Below, one piece after another: positions 1 to 10,161 of a DNA stretch of 64,000 nucleotides. Below the pieces are notes generated by a model that saw only the letters and a program-made list of their open reading frames with translations, searched no databases and had not been told where the DNA came from. Source of the DNA: an uncultured Methanobacteriaceae archaeon. Lineage in GTDB: Archaea > Methanobacteriota > Methanobacteria > Methanobacteriales > Methanobacteriaceae. The position numbers were made by a program, and so were the translations under genes. The stretch lies in assembly GCA_947259185.1 (NCBI GenBank), contig CAMYKT010000002.1, positions 31,902 through 95,901 of the forward strand, written 5' to 3'. Position 1 is the stretch's first letter; the number at the start of each line of letters is the position of its first letter.

Positions 1-416
1 TCAGGATGGAAGGAAGTATATCCTATACTGGAAATTCCCAGTTTATGGGCATATTCTTCAAATTTCTGGATAAATCCATCATCTACCCTGTGTTTCATTT
101 GCAGGGGGTTTTCTACTTGTGATAGGTCCGGGTATTCTTTATCCCATCCACAGGAACATCCACTACCACATCCTTCTTCCAAAGAAGAGTCTTTTTCCAG
201 GGATTTATTTTCTTCTAACCCGCAGCCACATCCGTCGTTTTGTGATTGCGTATCTGAACATGATTTTTTAAGTGTTTTTTTTGCACCATCACAATTAGAT
301 ACTTCATCAAATCCGTCACCAGCACAATCTGAATCATTATAAGATTCTTCAATACCACTAACCTTATTTATCCGTGATTTTTCTATTTTTTCGCATCCAC
401 AGTCTTTATCTTTCAA
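1..416 (-). CDS. Cys-rich protein, N-terminal part only (cut by window edge)
   Basis: An open frame runs from a TTG at 416 (ribosome binding site AAGGAG at 425-430, 8 nt spacing) off the left edge. The first ~100 residues are acidic and rich in Cys pairs (CGC, CGCG, CGSGCSCG), which suggests metal or Fe-S binding. The last visible residues (KFEEYAHKLGISSIGYTSF) resemble the N-terminus of 4Fe-4S epoxyqueuosine-reductase-like proteins; this is inferred from a short segment. It lies downstream of the uspA-like gene on the same strand and follows the arsenic genes. Function unknown. Confidence 0.6.
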   Translation of the reverse strand, partial: MKDKDCGCEKIEKSRINKVSGIEESYNDSDCAGDGFDEVSNCDGAKKTLKKSCSDTQSQNDGCGCGLEENKSLEKDSSLEEGCGSGCSCGWDKEYPDLSQVENPLQMKHRVDDGFIQKFEEYAHKLGISSIGYTSFHP

Positions 417-463
417 TATTATATCTCCTTATAATCATTAATTCTTTTTTAAAAATTAAGGGA

Positions 464-889
464 TTAATGTACGGTTAAAACCGGGCATTTAGCATCCCTT
501 ACCACTTTTTCAGCCACACTTCCCATTATATATCTCTCCAGGCGGTGTTTACCTGATCCACCGATAACAATGAGATCAACCTTCATATTTAGGGCAGTAT
601 CAAGTATTTCATCTGAGGGATAGCCCACTCTCATTAAGAATTCTTTTTTTAGTGGTTTATCATAGCCTTCCTCTTTTTCTATTTCCTTAAAAATTTGTGA
701 TATTTTTTGTAAAGCCTCTTCTCCTTCCTTTTTTAAAATATCCATGGTAATTCCAGAGGTGGGTCTTGCTTCCATAACATTTAAAACATAAATTTCAGAA
801 GAATGGTCGTGGGCTATAATCATGGCGTGTTTGGCAGCATTTTCACTGCCTTTAGATCCATCAGTAGGCAATAAAATTTTTTTATACAT
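464..889 (-). CDS. Universal stress protein, UspA family
   Basis: Small cytoplasmic USP-domain protein of 141 residues, the usual length for the family. It begins MYKKILLPTDGS and ends with the ATP-binding loop GGSGKHRLERYIMGSVAEKV followed by CPVLTV, as in nucleotide-binding UspA proteins. I take the ATG at 889, with GGTGA 5 nt upstream, instead of the ATG at 901, which overlaps that ribosome binding site. USP proteins are linked to stress survival in general; no specific role can be read here. It sits between acr3 and a Cys-rich gene on the same strand. Confidence 0.9.
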   Translation of the reverse strand: MYKKILLPTDGSKGSENAAKHAMIIAHDHSSEIYVLNVMEARPTSGITMDILKKEGEEALQKISQIFKEIEKEEGYDKPLKKEFLMRVGYPSDEILDTALNMKVDLIVIGGSGKHRLERYIMGSVAEKVVRDAKCPVLTVH

Positions 890-1045
890 TTTTTTCACCA
901 TTATAACAATAAAATAACTGTTTTTATTCTTATGATTCTAATCTACCTTCTTTAAGCATTTATTTTTTGACTTTGGCCTACAACTGGGCCCTCATTCTTC
1001 CATTTATATACTTTCTGTCCAATTCATACACATCATACATTTTCA

Positions 1046-1096
1046 TCATCGATAGGGGGGATGCCAGTTAATTTTTTCCAGGAAAAGCCATGACAT
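1046..1096 (-). CDS. Possible 16-codon small ORF between acr3 and uspA-like gene
   Basis: ATG at 1096 is preceded by AAGGAG (1105-1110) with 8 nt spacing and encodes a 16-residue peptide beginning MSWLFLEK, then TGA. Nothing like it is known to me. It could be a genuine small protein, a remnant of a longer gene, or chance. The rest of the 890-1164 gap is AT-rich with no other gene. Confidence 0.2.
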   Translation of the reverse strand: MSWLFLEKINWHPPYR

Positions 1097-1164
1097 TTTT
1101 AATACTCCTTTACTTTAATTGAAAAATACGTTTCAATTATTAAATTTCGAGCTTAAATACAGCT

Positions 1165-2346
1165 CTATTTATCATCAATGTCACAGACCATCTTTTCTTC
1201 TTCTTCTTCACATACTCCTTTATCCGGTGGTACTCCTCTGCACTGCTCTTCTCCCAGGTGGCATTCTCCATATAGTCCACAGTATTTTTTAGATATGGCC
1301 ACCAGCATGAGCATGAGGGGTACTTCAATTAAAACCCCTACCACCGTGGCCAGGGCTGCTCCCGATCCCAGACCAAAGATGAGTATGGTGGTGGCTATAG
1401 CCACTTCAAAGTGGTTGGAAGCTCCAATCATGGAGGCCGGGGCGGCGTCTTCATAGGCTAGTTTCAGTTTCCGGGCCAGGAAGAAGTAGCTTAAGGCATA
1501 TACAAAGATGGCATTTACAAAGATAGGTACTGCTATCCAGAATATGGTTAAGGGGTTGTCCACGATTACTTCACCTTTGAAGGTGAATAAGAGTATGAGT
1601 GTGGCTAGAAGGGCTATTATGCTCACCGGCTGGATAAAGCGCAGGAATTTTTTCTCAAACCATTCCCATCCCCTATTTTTTATTATCCATCGACGGGTGT
1701 AATATCCGCTTACCAGGGGGAAAAATACGTAGATGGCCACAGAAAATGCAATGGTTTCCCAGGGCAATGGTACTTGAGATATTCCCGATAAAAAACTGGC
1801 TAAGGGAGCATATACCACTACCATTACCAGGGAGTTTACCGCAATCATAATGAGAGTTAGTCCGTCGTTACCCCGGGCCAGGTAGTTCCACATCAAAACC
1901 ATGGCGGTGCAGGGTGCTATTCCCAGGATGATTACTCCGGCCAGGTAACTGCGCCAGAGTTCTATTTGCTGGCCGGTGGCTATGATTTCTGTACCTGGTA
2001 AAAAACCCACAAACAGGTATCCCAAAAAAAACCAGGCAATGAGGAAAGTGGAAAAGGGAGCCACCACCCAGTTTAAAAATAAAGTTAGGCCTACCGGGCG
2101 TGGTGTTTTAGCCGCCTTTAGAACCTGTCCAAAGTCAATTTTAACCATGATGGGGTATACCATGAAAAACAGGGCTATTGCTATAGGTATAGAAACGTTG
2201 AATACCGTGTAGGAGTCCAGAGTTAGGGCCAGTTCCGGGACACTTCTGCCCAGGAGAATACCCAGTATGATACAGGCAAATACGAATACCGTGAGGTATT
2301 TTTCAAAAAAGGATAAATTTTTACTTTTTATGCTTCTATTGGCCAT
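1165..2346 (-). CDS. acr3: Arsenite efflux permease, ACR3 family
   Basis: Polytopic membrane protein of 393 residues that exports arsenite (perhaps antimonite) using the proton gradient. About ten hydrophobic segments are visible. The family hallmark is the Cys in GIAPCTAMVLMWNYLARG, the conserved metalloid-binding Cys of ACR3 proteins. The C-terminus is unusual: after the last membrane segment come five Cys residues in an acidic, charged tail of about 40 residues, a possible cytosolic metalloid-sensing tail. Start ATG 2346 has AGGTG six bases upstream; the GTG at 2355 overlaps that site. The gene follows arsR by 34 bases and is surely co-transcribed. Confidence 0.93.
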   Translation of the reverse strand: MANRSIKSKNLSFFEKYLTVFVFACIILGILLGRSVPELALTLDSYTVFNVSIPIAIALFFMVYPIMVKIDFGQVLKAAKTPRPVGLTLFLNWVVAPFSTFLIAWFFLGYLFVGFLPGTEIIATGQQIELWRSYLAGVIILGIAPCTAMVLMWNYLARGNDGLTLIMIAVNSLVMVVVYAPLASFLSGISQVPLPWETIAFSVAIYVFFPLVSGYYTRRWIIKNRGWEWFEKKFLRFIQPVSIIALLATLILLFTFKGEVIVDNPLTIFWIAVPIFVNAIFVYALSYFFLARKLKLAYEDAAPASMIGASNHFEVAIATTILIFGLGSGAALATVVGVLIEVPLMLMLVAISKKYCGLYGECHLGEEQCRGVPPDKGVCEEEEEKMVCDIDDK

Positions 2347-2380
2347 TAAATCCACCTTTTTATAGGGATAAAAAGACTTT

Positions 2381-2743
2381 TCAATTGATTTTATTGATAA
2401 TCTGGTCTACAAGTTCCATGATATCGGGATGGGATAGCTGGTAATGTATCCATACTCCTTCTTTTCGCCATTTTAAAAATCCTGCATTTTTTAATAAGGT
2501 TAAATGATGGGATACAGTGGGCTGGGGTTTATCCAGTACGTCAATTATTTCACATGCACATAGTTCGCCTTTTTTTAATAAGTACAGTATTTTAAGGCGG
2601 GTAGGGTCTGCCAGGGCTTTTAAAACCTCGGCAGTTGCATATAAATTTTCTTCAGAGGGTAGTTCCTGCCTTTGTTTTATTAGTTTTTCAGCAGAACTCC
2701 CACCAGTGGAACATGATTTCATACCACTACTATGGTGTATCAT
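2381..2743 (-). CDS. arsR: ArsR/SmtB family repressor of the arsenic operon
   Basis: Winged-helix metal-sensing repressor, ~120 residues. The core runs ALADPTRLKILYLLKKGELCACEI: the ELCxC motif in the alpha-3 helix is the arsenite site of classic ArsR. The recognition helix follows (KPQPTVSHHLTLLKNAGFL). A short N-terminal extension carries another Cys (MKSCSTGG), which could give a third thiolate. The start is uncertain: ATG 2743 lies inside a palindromic operator and TATA-like sequence, so ATG 2722 may be the true start. It presumably represses itself and acr3 until arsenite binds. Confidence 0.92.
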   Translation of the reverse strand: MIHHSSGMKSCSTGGSSAEKLIKQRQELPSEENLYATAEVLKALADPTRLKILYLLKKGELCACEIIDVLDKPQPTVSHHLTLLKNAGFLKWRKEGVWIHYQLSHPDIMELVDQIINKIN

Positions 2744-2766
2744 ATATTTAAATATTTGGATATATG
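2741..2766. promoter_or_regulatory. 12-2-12 palindrome, probable ArsR operator with embedded TATA box
   Basis: A 26-bp imperfect palindrome (22 of 26 positions symmetric; arms CATATATTTAAA and TTTGGATATATG) with the 12-2-12 layout typical of SmtB/ArsR operators. It overlaps a TATA-like TTTAAATATA on the minus strand and the first possible start codon of arsR. Autorepression is inferred. Confidence 0.6.
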
Positions 2767-2836
2767 GATGTAAGGTGTAATGTTTTTAAATCCTTAAAAA
2801 AACAACAATGAATAAAAAGCTTTAATCTGGAAAAAA

Positions 2837-3274
2837 ATGAAAGGAACTTACTGCTTAATTATTGAAAATAAAAAAGAATGTGACCTTGCTGTAGGTAAAA
2901 AGGGTAATTTTCATTTTGAAAAAGGGTTTTATGTCTATGTAGGATCTGCTCTTAATTCACTACCAGGCCGCATAAAAAGACACCTTTCCTCATCCAAGAA
3001 ATTATTTTGGCATGTGGACTACCTTTTAGCTGCACCTCACACCAGAGTAATAGAAGTAGTGTTTGTCAGTAACCCCCATAAGGTGGAGTGTGCTATTGCC
3101 GGTGATATATCCCTGAAATCTAAAGAAATACCCGGATTCGGGTCATCAGATTGTAGGTGTAATTCCCATTTATTTTATTTTGAAGATTTAAAAGAATCAA
3201 TTAAAACCTGTGAAGACTCATTTTTAAAAAATAAGCTGATTACTCAGGATCTATCCCAGTTATCCTTGAAATAA
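2837..3274 (+). CDS. GIY-YIG-like DUF123 family protein
   Basis: 145-residue protein of the DUF123 family, a GIY-YIG-nuclease-like fold often found alone or fused to endonuclease III in archaea and thermophiles. Visible hallmarks: GTYCLII at the N-terminus, GFYVYVGSALNSLPGRIKRH, LFWHVDYLL, and the C-terminal FGSSDCRCNSHLFYF with paired Cys. Biochemical activity is not established for the family as far as I know; a DNA-repair role is inferred from fold and fusions. It is divergent from arsR, with a weak ribosome binding site and probably a short leader. It is a single gene convergent with the cfbC-like gene. Confidence 0.85.
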   Translation: MKGTYCLIIENKKECDLAVGKKGNFHFEKGFYVYVGSALNSLPGRIKRHLSSSKKLFWHVDYLLAAPHTRVIEVVFVSNPHKVECAIAGDISLKSKEIPGFGSSDCRCNSHLFYFEDLKESIKTCEDSFLKNKLITQDLSQLSLK

Positions 3275-3344
3275 TAGTAATAGGCCTTAAGTTATCCCTA
3301 AAATGTAAAAATAGTTTTAAAATTTAAATTAAGAATAATAATCC

Positions 3345-4139
3345 TTAAATTTTCTGGAAAAACTCTTCAAATTCCTCATCTTCCATAGGAGTGGGGAGGA
3401 TGAAATCCGAATTTTCATAAATGGCCCGGGAGAGTTCACGATACATCTGGGCCTGGTTAGAATCAGGAAACTTCTCCATCACAGTTTTAGCATCATATTC
3501 ACTTTTCTGGACCAGCTGGTTGCGGGGGATAACGCCAATTACTTTGGAGCCAATTTTCCGGGCAAAAAGAGATACCACCTCTTTTTCATTATCCAGACCT
3601 TTACAATTACAAATTATGCCTCCCAGACGGCTTTTTAATTTTTTTATACCTCTGGAAATATTATTAGCTGCATAAAGGGCCATATACTCTCCGGAAGTTA
3701 CGATGTAAACTTCATCAGCGTAGTCTTCCCTTAAAGGAACTGCGAATCCTCCGCAGACCACATCACCCAGTACATCGTAGATGACCACATCCAGGTCTTC
3801 TTCAAAGACCTTTAGCCTCTCCAGAAGGCTCATGGCTACAATAACTCCTCGACCAGCACAGCCCACACCTGGTTCTGGACCACCACTTTCGGTGCACATC
3901 ACCTGGTTAAATCCATTGAATATTACATCATCCCGGTGGGCGTCCCTTTTTTCCTTGATGATGTTTAATATGGTAGGCAGTCGGGAGCCATAGAGGGTAC
4001 GGGTGGTGTCTGCCTTGGGGTCGCATCCTATTACCAGAACCTTTTTATCTTCACTATAGGCCCCGGCGATATTGGATACAATGGTGGATTTACCAATTCC
4101 TCCCTTACCATAAATGGCTATGCGCTTGGTTTTACTCAT
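3345..4139 (-). CDS. cfbC: NifH-like reductase, probably CfbC of coenzyme F430 synthesis
   Basis: 264-residue homologue of the nitrogenase Fe protein. It has a deviant P-loop YGKGGIGKST, GCDPKADTTR, and the two cluster-ligating Cys in GVGCAGRG and VLGDVVCGGF, so a homodimer bridged by a 4Fe-4S cluster is expected. In methanogens without nitrogenase the group IV homologue is CfbC, which donates electrons to CfbD in making the F430 nickel cofactor. Methanobacteriales also carry other NifH-like paralogues, so the exact assignment is inferred. No nifDK-like partner is nearby. It overlaps the upstream CBS gene by 8 bases and uses GGTGA as ribosome binding site. Confidence 0.72.
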   Translation of the reverse strand: MSKTKRIAIYGKGGIGKSTIVSNIAGAYSEDKKVLVIGCDPKADTTRTLYGSRLPTILNIIKEKRDAHRDDVIFNGFNQVMCTESGGPEPGVGCAGRGVIVAMSLLERLKVFEEDLDVVIYDVLGDVVCGGFAVPLREDYADEVYIVTSGEYMALYAANNISRGIKKLKSRLGGIICNCKGLDNEKEVVSLFARKIGSKVIGVIPRNQLVQKSEYDAKTVMEKFPDSNQAQMYRELSRAIYENSDFILPTPMEDEEFEEFFQKI

Positions 4140-4614
4140 TAGATTTCACCATAGCACCGATTATATCCCCCCGGGTGAGAATACCCACCAGTTTATCTTC
4201 TTCATCTACCACCGGAAGACGGTTAACTTTGTGTTGATCCATGAGTTCTGCCGCATCAGAAATGGATTTATCCGGAGTGATGGTGACCACTTTCATGGTC
4301 ATGATGGATGAGACCTTTTCCACCGCAGCTTTATTAATTCCCGCTGCTATCTCATCAAATTCGTACTTCATGCGCACTGGTAATTCGATTAAATCCAGTG
4401 GTGCAGGTAAGATAAGATTTAAATTAGGAGAATGGACTTCTAAAAGCCGCATAATATCTCCTTCACTGAGGATACCCACAACTTTTCGGTTATCATCCAC
4501 TACCGGGGCCCCACTAATCTTGTGATCCCTTAAAATTTTAGAAACTTCACTAATCTTATCTGCCTCTTTAAAGGTTATTACCTCTTTTTGCATGGCATCT
4601 TGAATTTCTATCAA
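4132..4614 (-). CDS. Paired CBS-domain protein
   Basis: 160-residue protein made of two CBS motifs: residues ~1-60 (VVGILSEGDIMRLL) and ~98-158 (DKLVGILTRGDIIGAM), joined by a ~35-residue linker. Such Bateman modules bind adenine nucleotides or SAM and act as energy sensors; the ligand cannot be told from sequence. It starts at TTG 4614, with AAGGAG 8 nt upstream; the nearby ATG is out of frame and closes at once. Overlap with the NifH-like gene suggests translational coupling and possibly a regulatory role for that reductase (inference). Confidence 0.88.
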   Translation of the reverse strand: MIEIQDAMQKEVITFKEADKISEVSKILRDHKISGAPVVDDNRKVVGILSEGDIMRLLEVHSPNLNLILPAPLDLIELPVRMKYEFDEIAAGINKAAVEKVSSIMTMKVVTITPDKSISDAAELMDQHKVNRLPVVDEEDKLVGILTRGDIIGAMVKSNE

Positions 4615-4746
4615 TTCATCAACTCCTTTTTAGATGGGATTTTATAATCAAAGTAATTTTCAACATGAAATAATTATTCTTTTTGCTTTAAATAAGTATA
4701 ATGTTTAATTAATTTAATTTTTCTAATAAAAAAATATAGATTGGTG

Positions 4747-5937
4747 TTATCTTTTAACTTTTTTATAAACAAGATCACCCGGACGTACCTTTTCATCCAC
4801 CTTTAAGCCTGCATTTTCTCCTTTTATAGCTTTGGTAATATTAGCTCCCTCTATCTGCATGGATTCCACCTTTTGTTTCACAGATCCGGTGGTGGGGCCC
4901 TGGATAATAAGCTCATCTCCTAATTTTAGATCAGCCCATAGTCTTACTTCTGCTGCTTTTACCTGGGAGAAATAATTAACCACTTCACCTATATCTTTTT
5001 TTATATAGGGCGACTGGTTATAGGGACTATCCTGCAGGGGTTTTTGGAAGTAGAAACCCTGATCAAAGCCCCGGTTAAATACATTTTTTAAATCATCTAA
5101 CCATTGGCTTTTAAAGGACCATCCGGTATGATAAGTATTAATAGCTTCCTGGTAAACCCGGGTGACTTCCCCTACATAATCTGCACTTCTAGCCCGGCCC
5201 TCTATCTTAAAAGCAGTTACCCCTGATTCCATTAACTCCGGTATGTATTCAATCATACACATGTCCCGTGGACTCAAAAAATGAGCCATATTATCCTCTT
5301 TTTCTAAAATAAGTTTACTTCCATCTTCACATTCCATTTTCCATGCTTTACGGCAGGGCTGCAGACATTCCCCGCAGTTGGCATTTTTCTGGTATAGATA
5401 GCTACTCAAAAAACAGCGACCAGATAGGGCCATACACTGAGCCCCGTGAATGAATACTTCTATTTCCAGGGGGGATTTGCTACTTATTTGTTTTATTTCC
5501 TCCAGGGATAGTTCCCGGGATAGGATAACCCTTTTTACCCCCAGTTTTTTTAAGGTGTGCAGGGTGCGGGTATTGGATGCATTGCCCTGAACTGAATAGT
5601 GGGCCTCCAGGTGGTGATCCCGGATTAGTTCCAGTGCCCCCAGGTCAGATACAATAAGAGCATCCGCCCCGGATTCAACCACTAACGGCAACATTTTCTC
5701 CAGAGCGTCCAAATCCTGGTTTCTCATCATGGTATTGGTGCACACATAGAGCCGGGATTCATGGTTATGGGCCATATTAACGGCTTTTTCAAGTTCACTT
5801 AGAGAAAAGTTGGTGCTATGGGCCCTCATATTGAAGCCCTGTATACCAATATAAACCGAATCAGCCCCATTTTTAAGGGCGGAAGCAAGGGATGTGAAGT
5901 TACCTGCAGGAGATAATAGTTCCACCATATTAACCAT
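4747..5937 (-). CDS. Peptidase U32 family protein
   Basis: 396-residue U32 protein: TIM-barrel N-terminus ([31 protein letters not shown]), the signature [16 protein letters not shown], then [15 protein letters not shown] with further Cys, and a C-terminal beta-barrel. Despite the name, characterised relatives act in RNA or cofactor hydroxylation (TrhP, RlhA, UbiU/UbiV) and several hold a 4Fe-4S cluster through this Cys set. The substrate is unknown here; tRNA modification is a reasonable guess. It is probably transcribed alone. Confidence 0.87.
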   Translation of the reverse strand: MVNMVELLSPAGNFTSLASALKNGADSVYIGIQGFNMRAHSTNFSLSELEKAVNMAHNHESRLYVCTNTMMRNQDLDALEKMLPLVVESGADALIVSDLGALELIRDHHLEAHYSVQGNASNTRTLHTLKKLGVKRVILSRELSLEEIKQISSKSPLEIEVFIHGAQCMALSGRCFLSSYLYQKNANCGECLQPCRKAWKMECEDGSKLILEKEDNMAHFLSPRDMCMIEYIPELMESGVTAFKIEGRARSADYVGEVTRVYQEAINTYHTGWSFKSQWLDDLKNVFNRGFDQGFYFQKPLQDSPYNQSPYIKKDIGEVVNYFSQVKAAEVRLWADLKLGDELIIQGPTTGSVKQKVESMQIEGANITKAIKGENAGLKVDEKVRPGDLVYKKVKR

Positions 5938-5980
5938 TTTATTTAGATTTTATAAAAAATAAGATTTGAAAAATAATTAT

Positions 5981-7378
5981 TTAACAGCGGCAGGATTCAT
6001 AGAGTTCCAGGTCCCGGGGAAGTTCGGTAGGGTATTCCCCATCCAGACATCCAGTACATAACTGGTCCTTTCCAATGCCAATACATTTAATTAAGGATTC
6101 CAGGGAAAGGTATCCCAATGAATCCACTCCCAGTGACTCTTTAATTTCTTGAACCGAATTATTTGCAGCAATTAATTCTTTTTTAGTGGCCATAGCTACC
6201 CCATAGTAACAGGGTGAGATTATAGGCGGGCACCCTATTCTCAGGTGAATTTCCTTTACTCCGGTTTGCTTTAGTACATCAATTAATGACTTGGAGGTGG
6301 TTCCCCTTACTATACTGTCATCTAAAAGTACAATGCTTTTGCCTTCCAGTTCAGAGATTATAGGGTTCATCTTGAGTTTTACCGAGGTTTCCCTTTCACC
6401 CTGGGTGGGCATGATAAATGTTCTCCCAATGTAACGGTTTTTGATTAGTCCTTCACCATAGGGTAGTCCTGAAGCCCGGGAATATCCTATAGCAGCGGTG
6501 ATTGCAGAATCCGGTACCGGCATCACCACATCGGCATTGGCCGGGAACTCCTGATGCAGGGCTTTACCTATATTCAAGCGCACCTGGTAAACATCTCTTT
6601 GGTCTATGATGCTGTCTGGTCGGGCAAAGTATACATATTCAAACATGCAGTGGGCCCTTTTAATCCCGGAGGTGTCCATTTTATAACTGGTGATTTTATC
6701 ATTGAGCAGTATGATTTCACCAGGTTCCACATCCCGTAGTAGTTTAGCCCCAATAACATCAAAGGCCACTGTTTCTGAGGCCACCATATTGATATCCCCT
6801 TTCTGGCCCAGGGCCAGTGGTTTCATACCCCGGGGGTCCCGGACCACGTAAAGGTCACTGTTAACCAGTACCACCATGGAATAAGATCCAATCAGTTGCC
6901 GGGTGACGGCCTTTATACATTCAATCATGTCCTGATTTTTGATGTATTCCCGGCTTAGCATATGGCAGATGACTTCCGAATCTGTGGTGGATCTGAATTG
7001 GTGGCCCTGGGCCTTTAATTCCTGGCGGAGTTCCATGGAATTAATTATGTCACCATTATGTGCTATGGCGATATTTCCGCCCTGGAACTCACTAAAAAAA
7101 GGTTGTGAATTTTCCAGAAGTGAGCTGCCAGTGGTGGAATACCTCACATGGCCAATACCCACATGGCCTTCTAATTCATCCACTTTTCCATTATTAAAAA
7201 CATCGCAGACCAGACCCATGCCCCGGTAGGTACTTAAATCCTGACCGTTATGGGTGGATATCCCTGCAGATTCCTGACCTCGGTGCTGTAGAGCATAGAG
7301 ACCGAAATATATAGGGGAAGCCACGTTTTTTGAATTGTTATGAGAATATATACCTACAATACCACACTTATCTTGCAA
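5981..7378 (-). CDS. purF: Amidophosphoribosyltransferase, first step of purine synthesis
   Basis: 465 residues. Converts PRPP and glutamine to phosphoribosylamine. The N-terminus [12 protein letters not shown] holds a 4-residue propeptide whose removal exposes Cys5 as the Ntn-amidotransferase nucleophile. [13 protein letters not shown] and AHNGDI motifs follow. The C-terminal half has the PRPP loop [15 protein letters not shown]. Cys residues in GCPPIISPC and [12 protein letters not shown] match the Fe-S type PurF of Bacillus. The start codon is TTG 7378, preceded by GGGGAGA. Confidence 0.96.
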   Translation of the reverse strand: MQDKCGIVGIYSHNNSKNVASPIYFGLYALQHRGQESAGISTHNGQDLSTYRGMGLVCDVFNNGKVDELEGHVGIGHVRYSTTGSSLLENSQPFFSEFQGGNIAIAHNGDIINSMELRQELKAQGHQFRSTTDSEVICHMLSREYIKNQDMIECIKAVTRQLIGSYSMVVLVNSDLYVVRDPRGMKPLALGQKGDINMVASETVAFDVIGAKLLRDVEPGEIILLNDKITSYKMDTSGIKRAHCMFEYVYFARPDSIIDQRDVYQVRLNIGKALHQEFPANADVVMPVPDSAITAAIGYSRASGLPYGEGLIKNRYIGRTFIMPTQGERETSVKLKMNPIISELEGKSIVLLDDSIVRGTTSKSLIDVLKQTGVKEIHLRIGCPPIISPCYYGVAMATKKELIAANNSVQEIKESLGVDSLGYLSLESLIKCIGIGKDQLCTGCLDGEYPTELPRDLELYESCRC

Positions 7379-7415
7379 TTTGGATTCTCCCCTAGAATAT
7401 TAATTTAAAATAAGA

Positions 7416-8318
7416 TCATTCCCAAATATTCTGGAATTGATTCTCCAGATTATCATTTTCCTCATCTAAATCGTTTTTTAGTTCTTCAGATTTAGGATCC
7501 ATGAAAATAAGGGCGGTTCTAATAACCTTGAGCCATTCTATGGCCTTATCCTTAGACCGGGCACTTATGGAGCCCTGTCCTACTATAATATTATCTGGTT
7601 TAAATTGATTAGTTGCAAAAGTAATATGTTCTAAATCTTTTAAATCTTCATCAAAAGCTTCTCTCCAAAGCTTTATAATAGAAAAAACTTCAAATAAATC
7701 TTTATTCAAAATACCAGTGTATTGAGACTCTAACTGGTTGTAATCTGCTTTAATATTTTCCAGTTCAATTTTAAGTTTATCAGATTCCTGTAGAAGTTCC
7801 TCATTAGAGATAGAAAATTCTTCCATTTTATCTAATAGAGCCTGGTTTTCATTAAGTAGATTATTATTCTCTCGTGATAATTCCTGCATTTTTTGGTGAG
7901 ATTCCATGAATTGGTCTTCCAGTTCCCGGAAATCTCTAATATTAGCAATAGATAACAAACCCGCCCTAATGATGGCATTTTTAATTTCCTCTGAAATTAT
8001 CCCTGGATCGATGTACTCTACATCATGCCCATAAGGAAATTTCATCCTTTCCAGGTGTCCTACTTCGTCTTTAAGGGATTTTTGAAATTTTTCAGCCAGA
8101 TCTCTTCCAGGACCATCCACATCAGTGGCAATTAATACCACATCAGCTCCTTGAACCGCCTTACGGGCAATATCAATGCTGGTGGTGGGGATGATGGAAG
8201 AGATAGTAATGTGATACTCAGCGCCTAGTGCCACGTCCTGCATGGCCCGTGAAACACTTTCCACATCAGAAGCGCCTTCCACAATTATTCTCACATCAAT
8301 AGGGCTTTTATTATCCAT
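7416..8318 (-). CDS. Toprim-domain protein with central coiled coil
   Basis: 300 residues. Residues 1-~130 form a Toprim-like domain: VRIIVEGASDVESVSRA provides the conserved Glu and VVLIATDVDGPGRDLA the DxD. Residues ~140-205 are a long coiled coil (QKMQELSRENNNLLNENQALL and on), followed by a helical C-terminal domain. Toprim domains cut or join nucleic acid in primases, topoisomerases and OLD nucleases; the exact activity is unknown. It begins immediately after the L37e stop codon, so it is co-translated with a ribosomal protein and LSm, which hints at an RNA-linked job. Confidence 0.8.
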   Translation of the reverse strand: MDNKSPIDVRIIVEGASDVESVSRAMQDVALGAEYHITISSIIPTTSIDIARKAVQGADVVLIATDVDGPGRDLAEKFQKSLKDEVGHLERMKFPYGHDVEYIDPGIISEEIKNAIIRAGLLSIANIRDFRELEDQFMESHQKMQELSRENNNLLNENQALLDKMEEFSISNEELLQESDKLKIELENIKADYNQLESQYTGILNKDLFEVFSIIKLWREAFDEDLKDLEHITFATNQFKPDNIIVGQGSISARSKDKAIEWLKVIRTALIFMDPKSEELKNDLDEENDNLENQFQNIWE

Positions 8319-8501
8319 CTATTTCAACCTTTGACCGGATATCTTTTTGTTTTGCCAGCTGTATCTCCTTACTCTTTTGGATTTACCAAAACCACAGGAA
8401 GCACAAACTTTTCGGCGAACATGATAAGCGTTTCTACCACACCTTCGACATCGAATGTGGGTCTTTTTATTTCTTTTACCAAATGAGGGTGTACCTTTCA
8501 T
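8319..8501 (-). CDS. rpl37e: Ribosomal protein L37e
   Basis: 60-residue zinc-ribbon protein of the large subunit. CRRCGR and CASCGFG supply the four zinc ligands, within a very basic chain ([12 protein letters not shown]). A strong ribosome binding site (AGGAGG) precedes the ATG. It sits in the conserved archaeal pair LSm-L37e. Confidence 0.98.
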   Translation of the reverse strand: MKGTPSFGKRNKKTHIRCRRCGRNAYHVRRKVCASCGFGKSKRVRRYSWQNKKISGQRLK

Positions 8502-8629
8502 TATTAAATCCTCCTAAAAAAAGATGAAAATTTTAATAGAATATAAATTAATCCAATAAATAGTATAATTACTTAATATTAAAATAATTTATTATTAAAA
8601 TTAACTAATTTCTATTATAAACATTTAGT

Positions 8630-9438
<809 letters not shown>

Positions 9439-10161
9439 CTACCGGGATCTTTTATTATGTAAGACATAAATTATGAATGCTATCTGAATTAATAAGACTA
9501 TAAAGGCCAGTGAAGCATCATTCCAACCTAATAAGAAACCACCTTTAAGTGTCCCCACTGCTGAAGATGTGCTCCACGTCAAAGGCCACATGATGAATAG
9601 ATTGGAAGTTAAACGAAAGATAATTGCAAATACTATCCCGAAAAGTGCTAAAGTTATAATTTCACTTAAGGGGTAAGTTCCCCAGTGGTAGGCCCCTAAA
9701 GATATTCCTGCTAATAAAATTCCAGGTATAATACCAAATGCCCTGTCAAAACGAAGTTGAAGCCAGGAAAATATAAAAAAAGGCTCCCATAAAATAAGAC
9801 CATTGGTTAAAAAATGGGGAATTAAATTGGCCCCATAAAACGAGTATTGGGTGAGGGCGTAATACAGGAAATATGATGTTATCAGTATGCTTATAACCAG
9901 GCTGGGGATTAAACCATCTTTTTTGATACCCAAATCCTTAATAGATCCATTTTGGCGCCATAAAATCCACCATACCGGAAATATGACCAGGAGCGATGTA
10001 AAAATTAATCCATAGATTGTTTTTAAACCATTTTCTGAGGGTAGATGAACCAGTAAATAATAGCCCCCTCCAATCATTATTAATGCCGTTATTAAAGCTA
10101 CAGCTGTATCTATTGATGGGTTCCATGCAAACCATTTTTTATTTAAGAGTTCTCTAGACAT
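9439..10161 (-). CDS. CPBP-like integral membrane protein, motifs partly degenerate
   Basis: 240 residues with about seven hydrophobic segments. The middle recalls CPBP (CaaX protease/bacteriocin-processing) intramembrane proteases: Glu in LWEPFFIFSWLQLRF (motif 1, normally EExxxR, here EP), LGAYHWGTY (motif 2 His) and TSNLFIMWPL (motif 3 region, normally with a second His before the Asn). Since motif 1 lacks the second Glu and motif 3 lacks a clear His, it may be inactive or a transporter-like relative. Ribosome binding site GGGGAGAT. It stands alone and is divergent from the PUA gene. Confidence 0.6.
   Translation of the reverse strand: MSRELLNKKWFAWNPSIDTAVALITALIMIGGGYYLLVHLPSENGLKTIYGLIFTSLLVIFPVWWILWRQNGSIKDLGIKKDGLIPSLVISILITSYFLYYALTQYSFYGANLIPHFLTNGLILWEPFFIFSWLQLRFDRAFGIIPGILLAGISLGAYHWGTYPLSEIITLALFGIVFAIIFRLTSNLFIMWPLTWSTSSAVGTLKGGFLLGWNDASLAFIVLLIQIAFIIYVLHNKRSR

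Noticed and set aside
1140..2212. ORFs on both strands inside acr3
   Set aside because: They lie in shadow frames of a clear ACR3 gene, have no ribosome binding site and no recognisable domains.
3345..4139. Nitrogenase nifH
   Set aside because: No nifD/K/E/N nearby and the sequence fits the methanogen NifH-like group used in F430 synthesis.
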